NCBI GenBank assembly: GCA_031835245.1
Contig: JAVKOQ010000136.1
Span: 62,001-126,000 of the forward strand
DNA length: 64,000 nucleotides
From: Balamuthia mandrillaris
Lineage: Eukaryota; Discosea; Longamoebia; Balamuthiidae
Direction: 5' to 3'
How positions within the stretch are numbered: the first letter of the stretch is position 1; every line of letters starts with the position of its first letter. Below, in pieces: positions 20,163-31,340 of this stretch. The translations under genes were made by a program, and so were the position numbers. Under the pieces are notes generated by a model that searched no databases, was not told the origin of the DNA, and worked only from the letters and a program-made list of their open reading frames with translations.

Positions 20163-23146
20163 ATGGAACGCTTGCCAAGCGCCCCTTTGCGACGGGAGGG
20201 ATTGGCACCCAGTCATCCCCTTGGTCTAGCGTTGCAACGCCAGCCACCAGCAGGCACTGCTGCTTCGTCGTCCAGTGGCCCATCCCCAAGCCCAATCAAA
20301 GCAAGCAACAAGGTGGTGGAGGAGATAGAGGAAGAGGAGGTATCGGAGGATGAGTGGCTGGCCATCCAGGCCACCCTGCAAACGACTACCCCAACAGCCA
20401 ACCTGCCAGCGGAAATAGAGGAGGAGGAGGTATCAGAGGATGAGTGGCAAGCCATTCAGCAGGCCAATGTATGGGCTGCCTCTTCTTCTGCTTCTGCCGC
20501 CACTACCCCAACCTCTCTGTCTGCGTTCCCTGGTTCAACCACCTCTCCTTCGGCTGCTTCCAGCGCTTATTTGTCTCCGTTTTCTCCTGCTTCGAGGGCT
20601 ACGGTTGCTGCCGCTTCCCCTGGGTCAAGTAGCCCTTGCTCTCCCTCAACCCTACATGTAGCGGTTACGCCTCCCAGCCCCTTTTCTTCTCCTCAAAGTA
20701 CTGCTGCTCCTGCGACTCATGATTCAAGTAAGGAACTGCCATTCCTGCCAAACGAGGTGCTGTTGCACATACTGGAGTGCTTGGCTGCTGATTCCCCGCT
20801 TAACTTGCGTCCCATGCGTTCGTATTCCATTGTTCTTTTCTTAGTCTGCTTTTTTTTTGTTTTATTTGCTCTGCTCTTTCCGCTGTGCGTTCTTCTTTCT
20901 GTGTTTTTCAAGCGTTTCTTTCCTGTTCCTAACGTGGCTGAACCTGGTTCGTGCAGTGTCCGTCTGTTTTACGTGGAGGAACTGGATACTGACTGAACCC
21001 TCCTTTTGGGGCGATTCCTCAGCGTGCGTGCGGCTGCCGCCATGGTTGTTGGAAAAGCAAGTAGATACAAGCAGTTCACTTTTGGTAAGCTCCTCTTCTT
21101 TGTTCTTGTGCTTGTATGTTTTTATTTGAGTAGCTAAACTACCCCTTCACTCCAATGCTCCATGCAGATGACCAGAGGCGTGGTGGTGTGGCGAGAGCGT
21201 TTGTGGGGCACGGGCACCATTAGCAACAGGTTTACCAGGATTTCCCATCGAGCCTGCTTATGGCAGTGGCGTTCAGCCAGAAGGGAACTAGCTCACGATG
21301 CAAGCGGTAGTGTCTCGGAGGCCTCCACCTACTGCTGCCTGCATGTTTGGGAAAACCTGGTGCGTGGATCTCTTTCACTGCATTTCCATTTGGCGCACTG
21401 ACCGTTGGTCGGACTTGTCCTTCAGCTTGTCAGTGGTGAGAGTTCGGGGTATGTCACTTTGTGGTGCGCCGCACCATCGAGCAGATACTCCGTTTCCAGG
21501 CTTGGCCGTTTTGCGATATTCGAACTTTGCGGCCGGTCCGCAGCGAAAGAAAATCTGAGGAGTCTTACGACATGGCGAGTGGGCAGCGAAGAACTACTGT
21601 GTTGCGGAGGCTCCAAGGGCAGTGTTCACATTTTTCGAACATCCTCTGCTAGCGTTGGCCTGGAGTACTGCTTTTCTCTCCCCCAAGGATCTCATCGCCA
21701 AGCAGTATACTGCATGGTGCAACGAGGCCCATATCTCATCACTGCTGGTGCAGATCCATGGCTGAAAGTCTGGGAACACCGCAGTTTTACGAATACATGC
21801 CACTGTCTCGCCACCATGAACACGAACCAAGCGGTCTATGCAATGACGGTGTGGAACGGTCACGTGTGTGTAGGAGGATCGGGGGCAAAGGTTCAGGTGT
21901 GGAATGAGAATTGGACTCTCACCACCAGCCTGAAGCATCGAAGATGTATTATATCCTTGGCCACCTTCAAAGGACAGCTTGCCAGGTTATTGTACCTTTT
22001 CTTTTCGCTCCTTTAGTTTCTGACCTTTTTTGCCTTCCTTTTAGTGGTCAAGTGGATGGAAAGATCGTCATTTGGAATATCTTTGGACAACCTATCTTCT
22101 GCGGTCAAGCATCAAGTGATCGAGTGGTAGAATTGGTAGAACATCGTGACCGTCTCTGGGCTGTATCCAGCAAAGACTCGCCAATGGGCGCAACATTAGG
22201 ATACTGGTACGATTCAGAAGAATTTACTGCATTCGAAGATGCAAGAGAAGAAGAAGACCAAGGAACCTATTCTGCCAGCAGTGGGCTCTCCTCACTTCCA
22301 TTTCCCGCCCATTGGCACCAAGCTAGTGGCAGCTCTGCACCCACATCCCACTGGCATTTCATGAATCACAGCAGGGGAAGTAGGGTCCCTTCTAGTACGG
22401 TTTCCTATGGCTCTGGCTACCAGACTTATTCCACAACGCCCCATCCATCTTTCTTTTCTTCTCCAGCAACACCAACTGCGTCCACTCCTTACCAGCCAAA
22501 TAGCAGCAGCAGAGGCAGGGCTCATCCTTCTTCTCGTGGCCGCAACTTTTGGCCTACTTCCGCAACGCCACGTTCATCATCTGCATTCACCTATACATCC
22601 CCTTTTCATTCTTCTTCGTCATCATCATCTGCACCATCACCCACAGCCTTGTGTATCTCAACTGCTCCTTCTGCTGCCCCTGTAGACAAAAGACGAGCAA
22701 CCAGGGCTACGTTCATACTTTTGGATTCAGATTCTGACACAGCCTCATGTACAGATTCTGATTCTGACTTTATGGCATCTTCTGAGGAGGAAGCACACTC
22801 AACAGAGGACTCTGCTTCTGAGTACGAGTCTAGCTCTGAGGATAGTTTTACAGAGGAAAACTTTGATGAAGAAGACGAGGAATCTGAAGGTGATATTGCA
22901 GCACGGCAAAGCAAGAAAAAGAAACGGCGACGTCTCGTGCTGAATGCCTATAAGGAAAAACGTCAAAAAGCAAGCAACGGACAAGACATAAAGCAAAGTA
23001 AACCTTGCATTGACGCAGAGGCTGATCCCTTCTCATCGAGTGGCGGTGAGGAAGAAACAGGTATACCTTCTTTATTTCATTTCTGTTTTATTTTTTGCCA
23101 TAAGAATTTATGAATCCCCACAGATAAAAAAGCAAACAAGTGCTAG
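20163..23146 (+). CDS. F-box / WD40 repeat protein
   Basis: Probable substrate receptor of an SCF ubiquitin ligase. The N-terminal 190 residues are Ser/Pro/Thr-rich and carry a duplicated acidic motif, EIEEEEVSEDEWLAIQ and EIEEEEVSEDEWQAIQ. The F-box starts ELPFLPNEVLLHILECL, continues across an intron (about 20817-20956) into CFTWRNWILTEPSFW. WD40-like blades follow: LLVSGESSGYVTLW (after a short intron at about 21360-21427 that removes an in-frame stop), ELLCCGGSKGSVHIF, LITAGADPWLKVWE, VCVGGSGAKVQVW and GQVDGKIVIWN (after an intron at about 21987-22044). The C-terminal 330 residues are Ser-rich then acidic and basic. The last intron (about 23061-23123) leads to a tiny exon DKKANKC*. It is flanked by tRNA-Leu-related sequences on both sides. 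Confidence 0.85.
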
Positions 23147-23277
23147 GGTGGGCAGGTTCAAATGGACAACTCTAGAGACCACCTGTTTATCGTGGTGGTG
23201 CTAGGAGCCTTGATGGTGGAAGAGGAGGAAGGCAATGCAAAAAATGGCTTTTGGCGCTGTGGCAATCGGTGTGAAAT

Positions 23278-23307
23278 AGGTGCCCAACCAGAAGAGGCTG
23301 TTACAAC
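23278..23307 (+). pseudogene. Relic of the Erv1/ALR first exon
   Basis: CAACCAGAAGAGGCTGTTAC plus AAC (23285-23307) is identical over 23 bases to 30538-30560 in exon 1 of the Erv1/ALR gene, and AGGTGC just upstream extends the match with small gaps. A shared GGAAGAGGAGG block at about 23217 (30460 in the gene) is roughly colinear, suggesting a decayed copy of a longer piece. No reading frame remains. It lies 78 bp from a tRNA-Leu(CAA) identical to the one 233 bp upstream of the matching stretch in the real gene. The rest of 23147-23385 holds nothing else recognised. Confidence 0.6.
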
Positions 23308-23385
23308 AACCAGCACTTTTCAACCAAATAAGAAAAAGTAAAATTTTGAGAGGTTGTTAGATGAAAATTACTCAAAAAAAACTGT

Positions 23386-23469
23386 TGCATCCAGTGGGAT
23401 TCGAACCCACGCGAGGATAACCTCAGTAGAACTTGAGTCTACCGCCTTAGACCGCTCGGCCATAGATGC
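23386..23469 (-). tRNA. tRNA-Leu (CAA), copy 1
   Basis: 84-nt class II tRNA on the minus strand: acceptor stem GCATCTA/TGGATGC with one G-U pair, anticodon loop CTCAAGT (CAA), variable arm GAGGTTATCCTC, T-arm GTGGGTTCGAATCCCAC. It is identical over all 84 bases to the copy at 30222-30305, and the 15 bases 5' of it (CATTTTG-CATCAGC) and the following ACAGTTTTTT are also shared. From 23470 to 23658 I see no gene. Confidence 0.97.
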
Positions 23470-23658
23470 GCTGATGCAAAATGGGTCTGATCTTAGATAT
23501 GTCGAAGGCACTTCCAATGGGTGGACAAACAGGCTGTGTAGAGACTAACGGGGGAACAAGAAGGATGGGGGCTTTGTTGTTTTAATACCTACTGTTTATT
23601 TCCACAAAGTGGTAAAAGGAATGACACAGGCTTTAAAAGAAGGATGCACTGCAGTGCA

Positions 23659-25073
23659 CTATGTTCGTATCCTGTACTGCGTCAAAAACTGAGTTATGGC
23701 CGTGTAAACATTAGCACCTATCGGCACTCCAACCACTGCCCTGAGCACACGCAGCAATGCCCCTGAGAATAGCACTGACGTCCTGTTGTGGTTTCATTCA
23801 TCAACTGTTAATGCTTAAAGTAATAATAGAGCAAAAAAAAAAAGGAGAAATTGTAGAAAACAATGAAAGAAAGTGAATGTACCCTTCTGTCGTGGCAAGA
23901 CGGAATAGCATAGGGAAGGTAGAAGGAGTGGGGGAGGATGACATTTGCGTTCTGGTCTTAACCACATCGAAAGGGGTTGTGATGATGGCGGCAATCACAC
24001 CGCTGAGCAAGTTCAATCCAATACCAAAGTACGTCTTGTCACTTCTCCAACCAAGACTCTCACAAAGCTGTCCTGTGCCAAAGTAAGCGCCACTCCACGC
24101 CACTTCCCTCCATAATGAACTTTCAATACCTATGAAATAACGAAAAGTAATGAGACGAATAAGAAAATAGAAAATCGAGAAGAAACAAGGGCGAAGGAGA
24201 AGGAAAATGGAAGAAGGAAGTTGGAAGAACGGGGAAGGGAGGAGGGAGAAGCAGTAGAGAATGGTGTGAATAGAGAATAGAGAACGAAAAGGACAAAGGA
24301 AAAATCAATCTACCGCGAAGCAGGGAACTGGCTCCTTCTTTCATACAAATATCTTTGAGGCATGACCAAGTAGAGAGCTGGCAAAACAAGTAGACAACCA
24401 TAACAAACGAGAAAATTAATGCAAAAGAAAAGAAAGACAGAAACAAGCGAACGAGAGAACGAGAGAGCGGGAGAAAGAGCATTTGTACATTGGCATCAGC
24501 AGCCTGCAAACGCACTCGCAGAACCTCAAACGGTAAACTCAAGATGATCTCCACAGCAGCAGCGCTAAAACCTGCCACCGCCAACTTCAACGTTCGCTCC
24601 ATTCGGCTGGGAGTGGACGAAGAGGAAGAAGAAGAAGAGTCCCCATTCTCCAACAGTTGGCTAGCGACACGGAACCCGAACAGCTTCACCACTCTCATGG
24701 GAGCGGTCATCAGAGCAGGGATAAGGCCGCGAAAGAAACCTGCTCCCCAACTTTTTATGGTCTTGGTCATTAGATAATACAAAGAAAAAGTGAGAAGAAA
24801 AAAACAAACTTTTCGTGGACCAAAGAGGTTAAGACTTGATGGAAAGCTAGCCCTGGTTGAGCTTGAAGCCTAGTCTTGACTACATCCACCGGAAGAAGTA
24901 GCACTCGCTCCGTCGCACCTTTAAAAAAGTTAATCCAAAACAAAAAAAAAAAGGTTAGTGCGGCCGGTGGACTTGGAGTGGGCGGGTGGGTGGGTGGGTT
25001 GGGCATTTTTTGAGGGGGGGGGGGACCTACACGCCAAACCTCCCGCCGCGAAGATGTGGAAGAGAGAACCCAT
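23659..25073 (-). CDS. Mitochondrial carrier family protein (SLC25-like)
   Basis: Six-helix transporter of the inner mitochondrial membrane. Exons read leftwards: MGSLFHIFAAGGLAC (25073-25027), GATERVLLLPVDVVKTRLQ (second exon), GAGFFRGLIPALMTAPMRVVKLFGF, then SLPFEVLRVRLQ, STWSCLKDICMKEGASSLLRG, TTPFDVVKTRTQ and finally TSVLFSGALLRVLRAVVGV...YRIRT* (about 23779-23659). The signatures PVDVVKT, PFEVLRVR and PFDVVKT are the three Px(D/E)xx(K/R) motifs at the ends of helices 1, 3 and 5; EGASSLLRG and EGTSVLFSG are the EGxxxxxxG loops. The substrate cannot be told. Introns are GT-AG, and the last acceptor after CACAACAG keeps the frame. Confidence 0.9.
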
Positions 25074-25109
25074 CTTTCCTATTCTTTCTTTTTATGTGTG
25101 AAAAAAAAT

Positions 25110-25119
25110 ATTGTCGACC
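25110..25119. promoter_or_regulatory. ATTGTCGACC element upstream of the carrier gene
   Basis: One-base variant of the recurring ATTGTCGACA element, 37 bp upstream of the carrier start codon. The surrounding gap (25074-25492) separates the carrier from the upstream RDM1-like gene. It contains G and A/T homopolymers, and open frames there look non-coding. Confidence 0.35.
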
Positions 25120-25492
25120 CATGCTGCCAAAGTGATAATTTTGATGGGGTTCGTAACGGCTTTGTTGTTGGTCCTCTTGCTTCTTTCTTGGACGATAATG
25201 TGGTATGTGGCACAGGTGCTGGGGGCCGTCGCCTTGCCAAGAAGCAAGGCATTTTTTTAAAAAAAAATTCTGAACAGACACGAGAAGAGCAGGTAACCAG
25301 TTGCACTGCCGCTACACAAAGATTGCAGCACTTGTGCGTCCCTTCCACCAGAACAAAGCGAATGGGACATAACAATGATGGCCCAACATAGTGGTTGTAA
25401 GATTGCAACACAGATCTGGTCTCTGGGAGGAAGAAGCAATCACTTTTTTCTTTTTTCTTTTTTCTTTTTGTTTTTTTAAAAACAAAAGCAAA

Positions 25493-26994
25493 CTAAGAGG
25501 TAGATACGGAAGCGAAAGCAGCAGCCTCGGCACCAGCGGAGGAAGGAGCCTCCCCAGGGACAGGAGCATCCCAGAGGTCCACAGAGGTATCCAAAAAGTG
25601 GAGAGCAACGCGCCCGCCACGCAGCACCACCAGGGCCAACGAGCCAAAGGCGTTCTTGTAAGCTTCCGTGACCGCTTTTTTCTTGGCATACTCTATTGCC
25701 GTTCCTTTGCTGTCCGATTCCTCCTCTCCGAATCCTTTTTGGGTGGAGCTCCGTTGTCAGCTTTGCAATGAAGAAAGAAACAACAATAAGGGAAGAAAGT
25801 CAAGTCCAGCAACAAACCTAAAGCCTCTAACTCTCGGTCCTGCGTGTGAAAGGAAAGATGAATAACGCACTTGTACACGCACTTGTAGAGGCGCGTTTTG
25901 GGGTCCGGAACTAGAGAGGCAATGGGAGTCTCGGGAGCGAGTGCCACTAAACGACTGCTCCAACCGTCATAGCCAAAGTAATAGTTAGTGAGCTCGGTGC
26001 TCCGCCGCATCGTCAATGGCAAGGCGTTGCTCCCTCCATATTTGTCCTCTCCTTTCAGCTTTGAAAATGTTACCTGCGGTTTAGACGTAGACAACAGGTT
26101 AGTCAACTCTTCACTCACCCCTTTCTCGTTCTTTGTTCTCATCGTCTCTCTTGATGCTCTCTCATTTTCTCACTTCTTCAGTTTGTTAGTTTGAAGCAAA
26201 ACCTTGCAGCGAGCACCATGAAACTTGCGATCGTTGACATCTTGTTTGGCGGTCAGAGCCGAAAAGTAGGAATAGAATCTTACAAACGCAAACTTGTTTA
26301 CTTCAACGAGTGCACAATTGTCAGTCAAGCGCCAGAAGAGTGATACAAGAAGAAGAGAGAAGAAGAAGAAGAAGCACAAGAAGAAGAAGAAGAAGAAAAA
26401 GAAGAAGAAGAAGAAGAAGAAGAAGAAGAAGAAGAAGAAGAAGAACAAGAACAAGAAGAAGAACAAGAAGAAGAACAAGAAGAAGAAGAGAGCAAGAAGA
26501 ACAAGAAGAAGCAGGAGAACAACAACAAGCTACGAAAAACACGTACAGAGTGTGGGGCTGGGCTCCTGGGAAGCTGATGGGCCAGGCGTTGCCTGGGACG
26601 CTTGCGAGCTTTCACCGCCACCATCTCCATCTCTCATGTAGCACCGCACTTCATAGAGAAGACCAAAGGGAGAGAAGGCCTCCTCCAGCTCCTCCTCGGT
26701 GGTGTCGGGGTGCAGCCGGCACACAAACAGCGTGTGTTCTGCCGGTGGGATTTTGTACAATATAACTTCACCAGGGCCTTTTCGTTTTGAAGAGAGACAG
26801 AGAGGGGAAGGAAGAGGTAGTGCGTGCAACGCGAAAGAGAAGAATAAGAAAGGATTAGCAATGGTCCGGCATTAGAACTTGATAAACCAAAAAAAACAAT
26901 GTAGCGAGAACTACGTGCTTGTTGGTGTGCACAGCCGTTTGGGGGGTTCGGGGTTGGCCGGAACATACGTCCCAGAAAGCGTCCGTTTGCTCAT
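25493..26994 (-). CDS. RDM1: RAD52 motif-containing protein 1-like (RDM1)
   Basis: RNA-recognition motif plus a RAD52-like motif. Exon near 26777-26530 has HTLFVCRLHPDTTEEELEEA then FSPFGLLYEVRCYM; human RDM1 has LFTAFSQFGLLYSVRV here. A (GAA)n intron separates it from NKFAFVRFYSYFSAL with DRKFHGARCKVLL, the RNP1 half of the RRM. Then ELTNYYFGYDGWSSRLV matches ELANYYFGFNGCSKRII, the RAD52 motif of human RDM1. The last exon has IEYAKKKAVTEAYKNAFGSL, like the human C-terminal helix, and stops at 25493. RDM1 binds nucleic acid and is linked to recombination and stress responses in vertebrates. The first exon is not settled: MSKRTLSGTYVPANP starting at 26994 is a candidate, but I could not find a donor that fits the phase. 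Confidence 0.8.
26341..26520 (+). repeat. (GAA)n / GAACAA tract in RDM1-like intron
   Basis: About 180 bp of GAA units with interspersed ACA. On the sense strand of the host gene it is a TTC-rich intron. Confidence 0.9.
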
Positions 26995-26999
26995 TTTAC

Positions 27000-27028
27000 A
27001 AAAAAAAAAAAAAAAAAAAAAAAAAAAA
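27000..27028 (+). repeat. Poly(A) run of about 29
   Basis: Uninterrupted A tract in the gap between the RDM1-like and thioredoxin-fold genes; poly(T) on their coding strand. Confidence 0.95.
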
Positions 27029-27216
27029 CAAATAATATACACAACAACAAACAACAAGGAGGAGGAACCTCTTCCACCTGTAAGCCTGGCAGCAAGTCAC
27101 TCAACACAGCTCACCCACCATCTCCCCTTCGATCGCTACTCTTTTTTTTTTCTTGGAAATTTTTGGAATCCTTTTTTTTTTTGGATGCAATTTTTTTAAT
27201 TAAATTTAAATTCTTG

Positions 27217-30149
27217 TTATTCTTGCTTCTTCTGCTCTTCTTTTTCTGTTTCTTCTTCTTGGCCTTTCTCTGCCGGGTGTGGCTGTGGCGAAGGCGCATT
27301 GGTGGTGGTGGCAGCGGCTTGAGGACGCCCAATGTAGGTGAGCAGCTCCAGCTCTTCCTCCTGGGAGAGCATGCGGAAGGTCCTGCTCTCCCAGTTGTAG
27401 GCAAAGAAGGCAGGCAGGCCCGGCAGTGGCCCTTTGCTCTCGAACAACTTTTGTTTTTGAGCAACGCAAAAGAAAATAGATGTGAGCGAAAAGAGAGAAC
27501 GAAAAGAGATAAATAAGAGAGTGAAAAGAGAACAGAAAGGAAGCAGAGAAGAAAGAAGGCAGATAGAATAGAGAGCGTAAGACTAGAGAAGAGAGGGAAG
27601 AGAAGAGGGAATAAACAGGTAAGACGAAAAGAAAAAACCTTAGAAGGGCATCGGATGAAGGTTGTGTCGGGCTTGTTCTTTGCAAAGAGGTTTACTCGGT
27701 GGTACCATGCAGGGCAGGCAAGGCACTCTGCTTCAGTCACAAAAAGAATAGTAGCTTGGGTGTTGCCTTTACTTTCTTGGTCCTGGAAATAGTTGTCTAA
27801 TTCTTCTTGGGTTTCCAGAAAAGGAATGTTCTCCAGCATCAAGTCTGGATAGCAGAGTTAACGCCAGTCAGATCAAAATTATGAAGAAAGAAGTATGAAC
27901 AAGAAGAACAAAGTACAGAGGTGAAGAGTTTCCATACCTTCAATATTTCGCAAAGACTCTTTGAAAACTTGTACAAAATTGTTCATTCCTGGTTCATAGA
28001 GCTGTTCCTTGAAAAGAATGTTCAGCGTATTTTCCACACCACCTATAGTTATATGTAACAACAATACAAAATTAAGACAACCACAAAAAACACTGAGTGA
28101 GAAAGAAGCGATACAAACCAGATAAAGCAGTCAACCGATTGATAGCTGTACTAATCTCTTTGATAAGTCGAGCAGTATGTGCTCTGTTTACATTAGCCTC
28201 TGTCGGCGGCCTGTGCCATTACATAAAACACAGCAGGTGAGCACTTTGCTGATGTGGAAACAGAAAAAAGAACGACAGAGAAGAGAGAGAAGAGAGAAGA
28301 AGAACCTGTTGGAACAAATAAACTCCACAAAGTCAAACACTCCGTCTCGTTTGTGATACAGTCCATTGAGAGCAGCCTGATCCGTTAGCCGATTCGTGGC
28401 CTTCAAACTAGCCGGCGAAAGAAAGAGCTTGAAGTTTTCCACGTTGCTCTCGCTAAAGTAAGAAGCGTTCAAAGAGTTCAAAACCGGATTAATACAAGCC
28501 ACGACGAGATCATTTCCAAACAAAGACAACAATTCTTTGGCCCATCGCTGAGCTGTTGCCTCGCCTACCAACACCACCACGTCTTTGTCTGGTTGCTGCA
28601 GTTGCTTCGGCAGGAGTATTTCATCTTCAGCAGATGACGAAGCGTTATCAAGAGAGTCAGTTGGAGGCTGCTGATGCTCCAATGCCTTCTTTATTTGTTG
28701 CTCTCTGTTGCGCAAATAAGTATTAAGCTGTTTGGCGGTGAGCTGTAAGACTGGAGGTCCTTTTTTCATCCACGCACTTGCTGAAGTGTTGGGACTTGAA
28801 ATCACTTCGGACATTACACATGACTCCTGCTCATGAAGGATGCTAAGAAATGCGTAGAGCGAGAGAGAAAAAGAAAGAGAGAGATTACCACTCGACCGTT
28901 TTTCGCTTCGTCTATGAAATGCAGGAGCGATTCTGCAGTAACTTCACGGTCTGAAGGAAAAGCAAAGCGACGCAGCTCATGCGTGTTCATGTCTTCCAAA
29001 TAGAAGACGAGCTTGGTTGCCACTGGTGAAGCATCTGATGCTGAAAGTAACTCCACGCTTTTGTTGGGAGGGAGAATTAGAGGATTAACGCCTTGCCCTT
29101 GCAGCATCTCCATAAGCTCCGGTGGAACGTCCTGACACAAAAGAAACATGTTTCATCAGCATACGATAGTGAGAGGAAGGGAGAAGACAGTGTTTACTTC
29201 TTTGGTGAAGGCAAAGAGATATTGTTGTGGTTCTTCTTCTTTAGAGTTGCCATCGTCTTGCTGTTCCTGCTGTTCTTTCTGAGTTGCAGCAGCAGTAGCA
29301 GTTGAATCAGCAGCATCGCTTGTCTCTTTCTCCTCAGTCGTAGTTGTTTGGGTTACTGATTCCTCGGTTTCCATTTTTTTGCTACTTCCTTCGTGCATGT
29401 CGTCTGTTATGTTCGTAGAAACATCGGTGAGAGCAGGAGGTGAGGAAAGCGCTGCACGCTCGTGCTGGTTGTCACCTTCGGAGGAGTCTTCTTTATTCCC
29501 TTGCGTGAAATGCAACAACAATCCTCCAGAAACAATCCCTGTGGCCTTTCGCGAAGAACAAAGATGAGAGAAAGCTCTCAAGCGAGCTGAGAGAAGAGAC
29601 AAGAGAGGAGGGAGCAGAGAGCAGAGAGCATGAAGTAGGCGAAGAAAGGAGAGCGAATAGAGTGGTGCAGAGTGCAGAGAGCAGAGAGCAGAGAGCAGAG
29701 AGCAGAATGAGTGATAGAACGTACAGCAGCAGCTGCGTAAGTCTTCCAATACTCGAAAGCGCTCAGCCTGTTGTTGGCACGTTGGTTTGAGCTGTTCGTA
29801 CATAACATGCGTGTGCTGAAAAAAAAAAGCAAAGATCGAAAAATAAAAAGAGCACTGTCAGAGACCAGCACTTGGGGGGAAAAAACTCGGAGGAAATGAG
29901 GAGATTAAGAGCGTAACTCAAACGTTCTGAGGTGATGCAGTGGCCGAAGACCTCCGTGGTGACCCCCATAAGCAAAGGAGGAGCTGCACCCAACATCGCC
30001 ACATTTGCGCAGGAAAGGAACGGAAGAAGCTCTGCCACCCACAGAAGCGCACGGAACACCACCGCCACCCAAGCGCCGCATTGTTTGGTTCGATTTCCTT
30101 CCCCAAAATTATATACGCCATTGTCTGGGTTTTTTTTGCCGGGAACCAA
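27217..30149 (-). CDS. Thioredoxin-fold protein, function unknown
   Basis: Multi-exon gene. The C-terminal exons contain ATILFVTEAECLACPAWYHR with a CLAC motif at the thioredoxin CxxC position, followed by FIRCPSK and, across an intron, GPLPGLPAFFAYNW and ELELLTYIGRP, then an acidic tail to the stop at 27217. A more N-terminal exon (about 29140-28890) reads ATKLVFYLEDMNTHELRRFA...VTAESLLHFIDEAKNGRV, resembling a non-catalytic PDI-like thioredoxin domain. The N-terminal part (about 30090-29720) is hydrophobic, FRALLWVAELLPFLSC..., and then NNRLSAFEYWKTYAAAA|ATGIVSGGLLLHF over an intron. A Glu/Thr-rich linker follows. I do not recognise the whole architecture. The start could be at 30149 or at an internal Met at 29996. 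A tRNA gene lies 73 bp upstream on the other strand. Confidence 0.6.
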
Positions 30150-30221
30150 AAAATATTTGCTTCGTGCAGTGGATTAGGATTTTTCACGGTAACGCTAGAT
30201 CATTCGCATTTTGTCATCAGC

Positions 30222-30305
30222 GCATCTATGGCCGAGCGGTCTAAGGCGGTAGACTCAAGTTCTACTGAGGTTATCCTCGCGTGGGTTCGAATCCCACTGG
30301 ATGCA
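30222..30305 (+). tRNA. tRNA-Leu (CAA), copy 2
   Basis: Same 84-nt sequence as the minus-strand copy at 23386-23469, with the same 15-bp 5' flank allowing one extra T, and a T6 terminator at about 30309. Acceptor, D, anticodon (CAA), variable and T arms are all intact. Confidence 0.97.
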
Positions 30306-30427
30306 ACAGTTTTTTGTTGATTTTTCACAATTTTTTACTTTTTTCCTGGAAAATCCAAAAAACGCCCACAAAAAAAAGTTGATCGCAACGGGGGAGCGAG
30401 TGAGTTACAGTGCTGTTGTTGTTGACC

Positions 30428-31180
30428 ATGTCGGGTTGGAAGGCTCTCTTTGGGGGCGAGGAAGAGGAGGCTGAGCTGGAGGACACGCTGCTCGCCAGTG
30501 AGCCCAAATGCACGGAGGGCGTCTGCAAGGTGCGCCACAACCAGAAGAGGCTGTTACAACGGCAGCTGGCTCGCCACCAAAAACCTGCAGCCCCGCGCTC
30601 TTCGACTGAACCCCCCCACGAAAACCAACAAAGTTAGTTCATGTTCTCTCTCTCTCTCTCTTTCCTCTCTGTAGTGGTTAACATTTTTACGAAAGGTTCT
30701 TTTAAAGCAGAGAGAGACGACGAACAGGGCCAACCCGAAGAAGTGGACACCCAGCTGGAGTTTTGGGAGATGGAGGACCCTCCCGACGTGGTGGATCTCG
30801 GCCGCGCCGGCTGGACGCTCTTGCACACCACGGCCGCCTACTACCCCGACCGCCCCACCCCGGAGCAGCAGGCGGCGGTGGGCGAGCTGCTGCGCTCCCT
30901 GTCCAAGCTCTACCCCTGCAGGATCTGCGCGGAGGACCTGCAGCGCATCATGCAAAAGATGCCCCCGCAGGTGGAGAGCCGGCAGGCCCTCAGCCAGTGG
31001 ATGTGCCGGGCGCACAACGATGTCAACAGGCAGCTGGGCAAGCCGCTGTTCCCCTGCGAGAGGGTGGACGAGCGGTGGCGCGTTCCTCTGTCTGCGGAGG
31101 AGGGGAAGGGGAAGGAGGAGGAGAGCAAAGCGATGGGCCACGTTGGGGAAAAGAAGAGGAAGGAGAGAGGAAAGGAATGA
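30428..31180 (+). CDS. ERV1: Erv1/ALR-type FAD sulfhydryl oxidase
   Basis: Family role: oxidises Mia40 in the mitochondrial intermembrane space. Exon 1 (30428-about 30631) encodes MSGWKALFGGEEEEAE and a KCTEGVCKV segment that could serve as a shuttle cysteine pair. After a short CT-rich intron, exon 2 holds the whole ERV/ALR domain: LGRAGWTLLHTTAAYYPDRP, YPCRICAEDLQRIMQ with the CxxC active site, SRQALSQWMCRAHNDVNRQL with the HNxVN FAD motif, and GKPLFPCER. The C-terminal 35 residues are charged. Exon 2 is clearly richer in G+C than its surroundings. A degenerate copy of part of exon 1 lies at about 23217-23307. Confidence 0.93.
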
Positions 31181-31340
31181 AAGAGATGCATGGAAGGTTT
31201 TGTGTATGAAAACAGTTTTGAACAATAGAGAGTGGACAAACCAAACAGGCAGACATGGGCAATACTTCACACTGTACATTTGAATTGTTTGTTTGCTTTT
31301 TGTTTTTCGAGAAGCTGGGTGGCTAGCAGCACTGGCTCAT

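Noticed and set aside
23147-23658. Possible remnant of a mobile element around the tRNA-Leu
   Set aside because: No transposase, reverse transcriptase, terminal repeat or target-site duplication seen; only tRNA-related and Erv1-related pieces are supported.
25079-25411. 110-codon minus-strand frame upstream of the carrier gene
   Set aside because: No recognisable domain, crosses A/T homopolymers and lies in a promoter-like gap; no splice-consistent extension.
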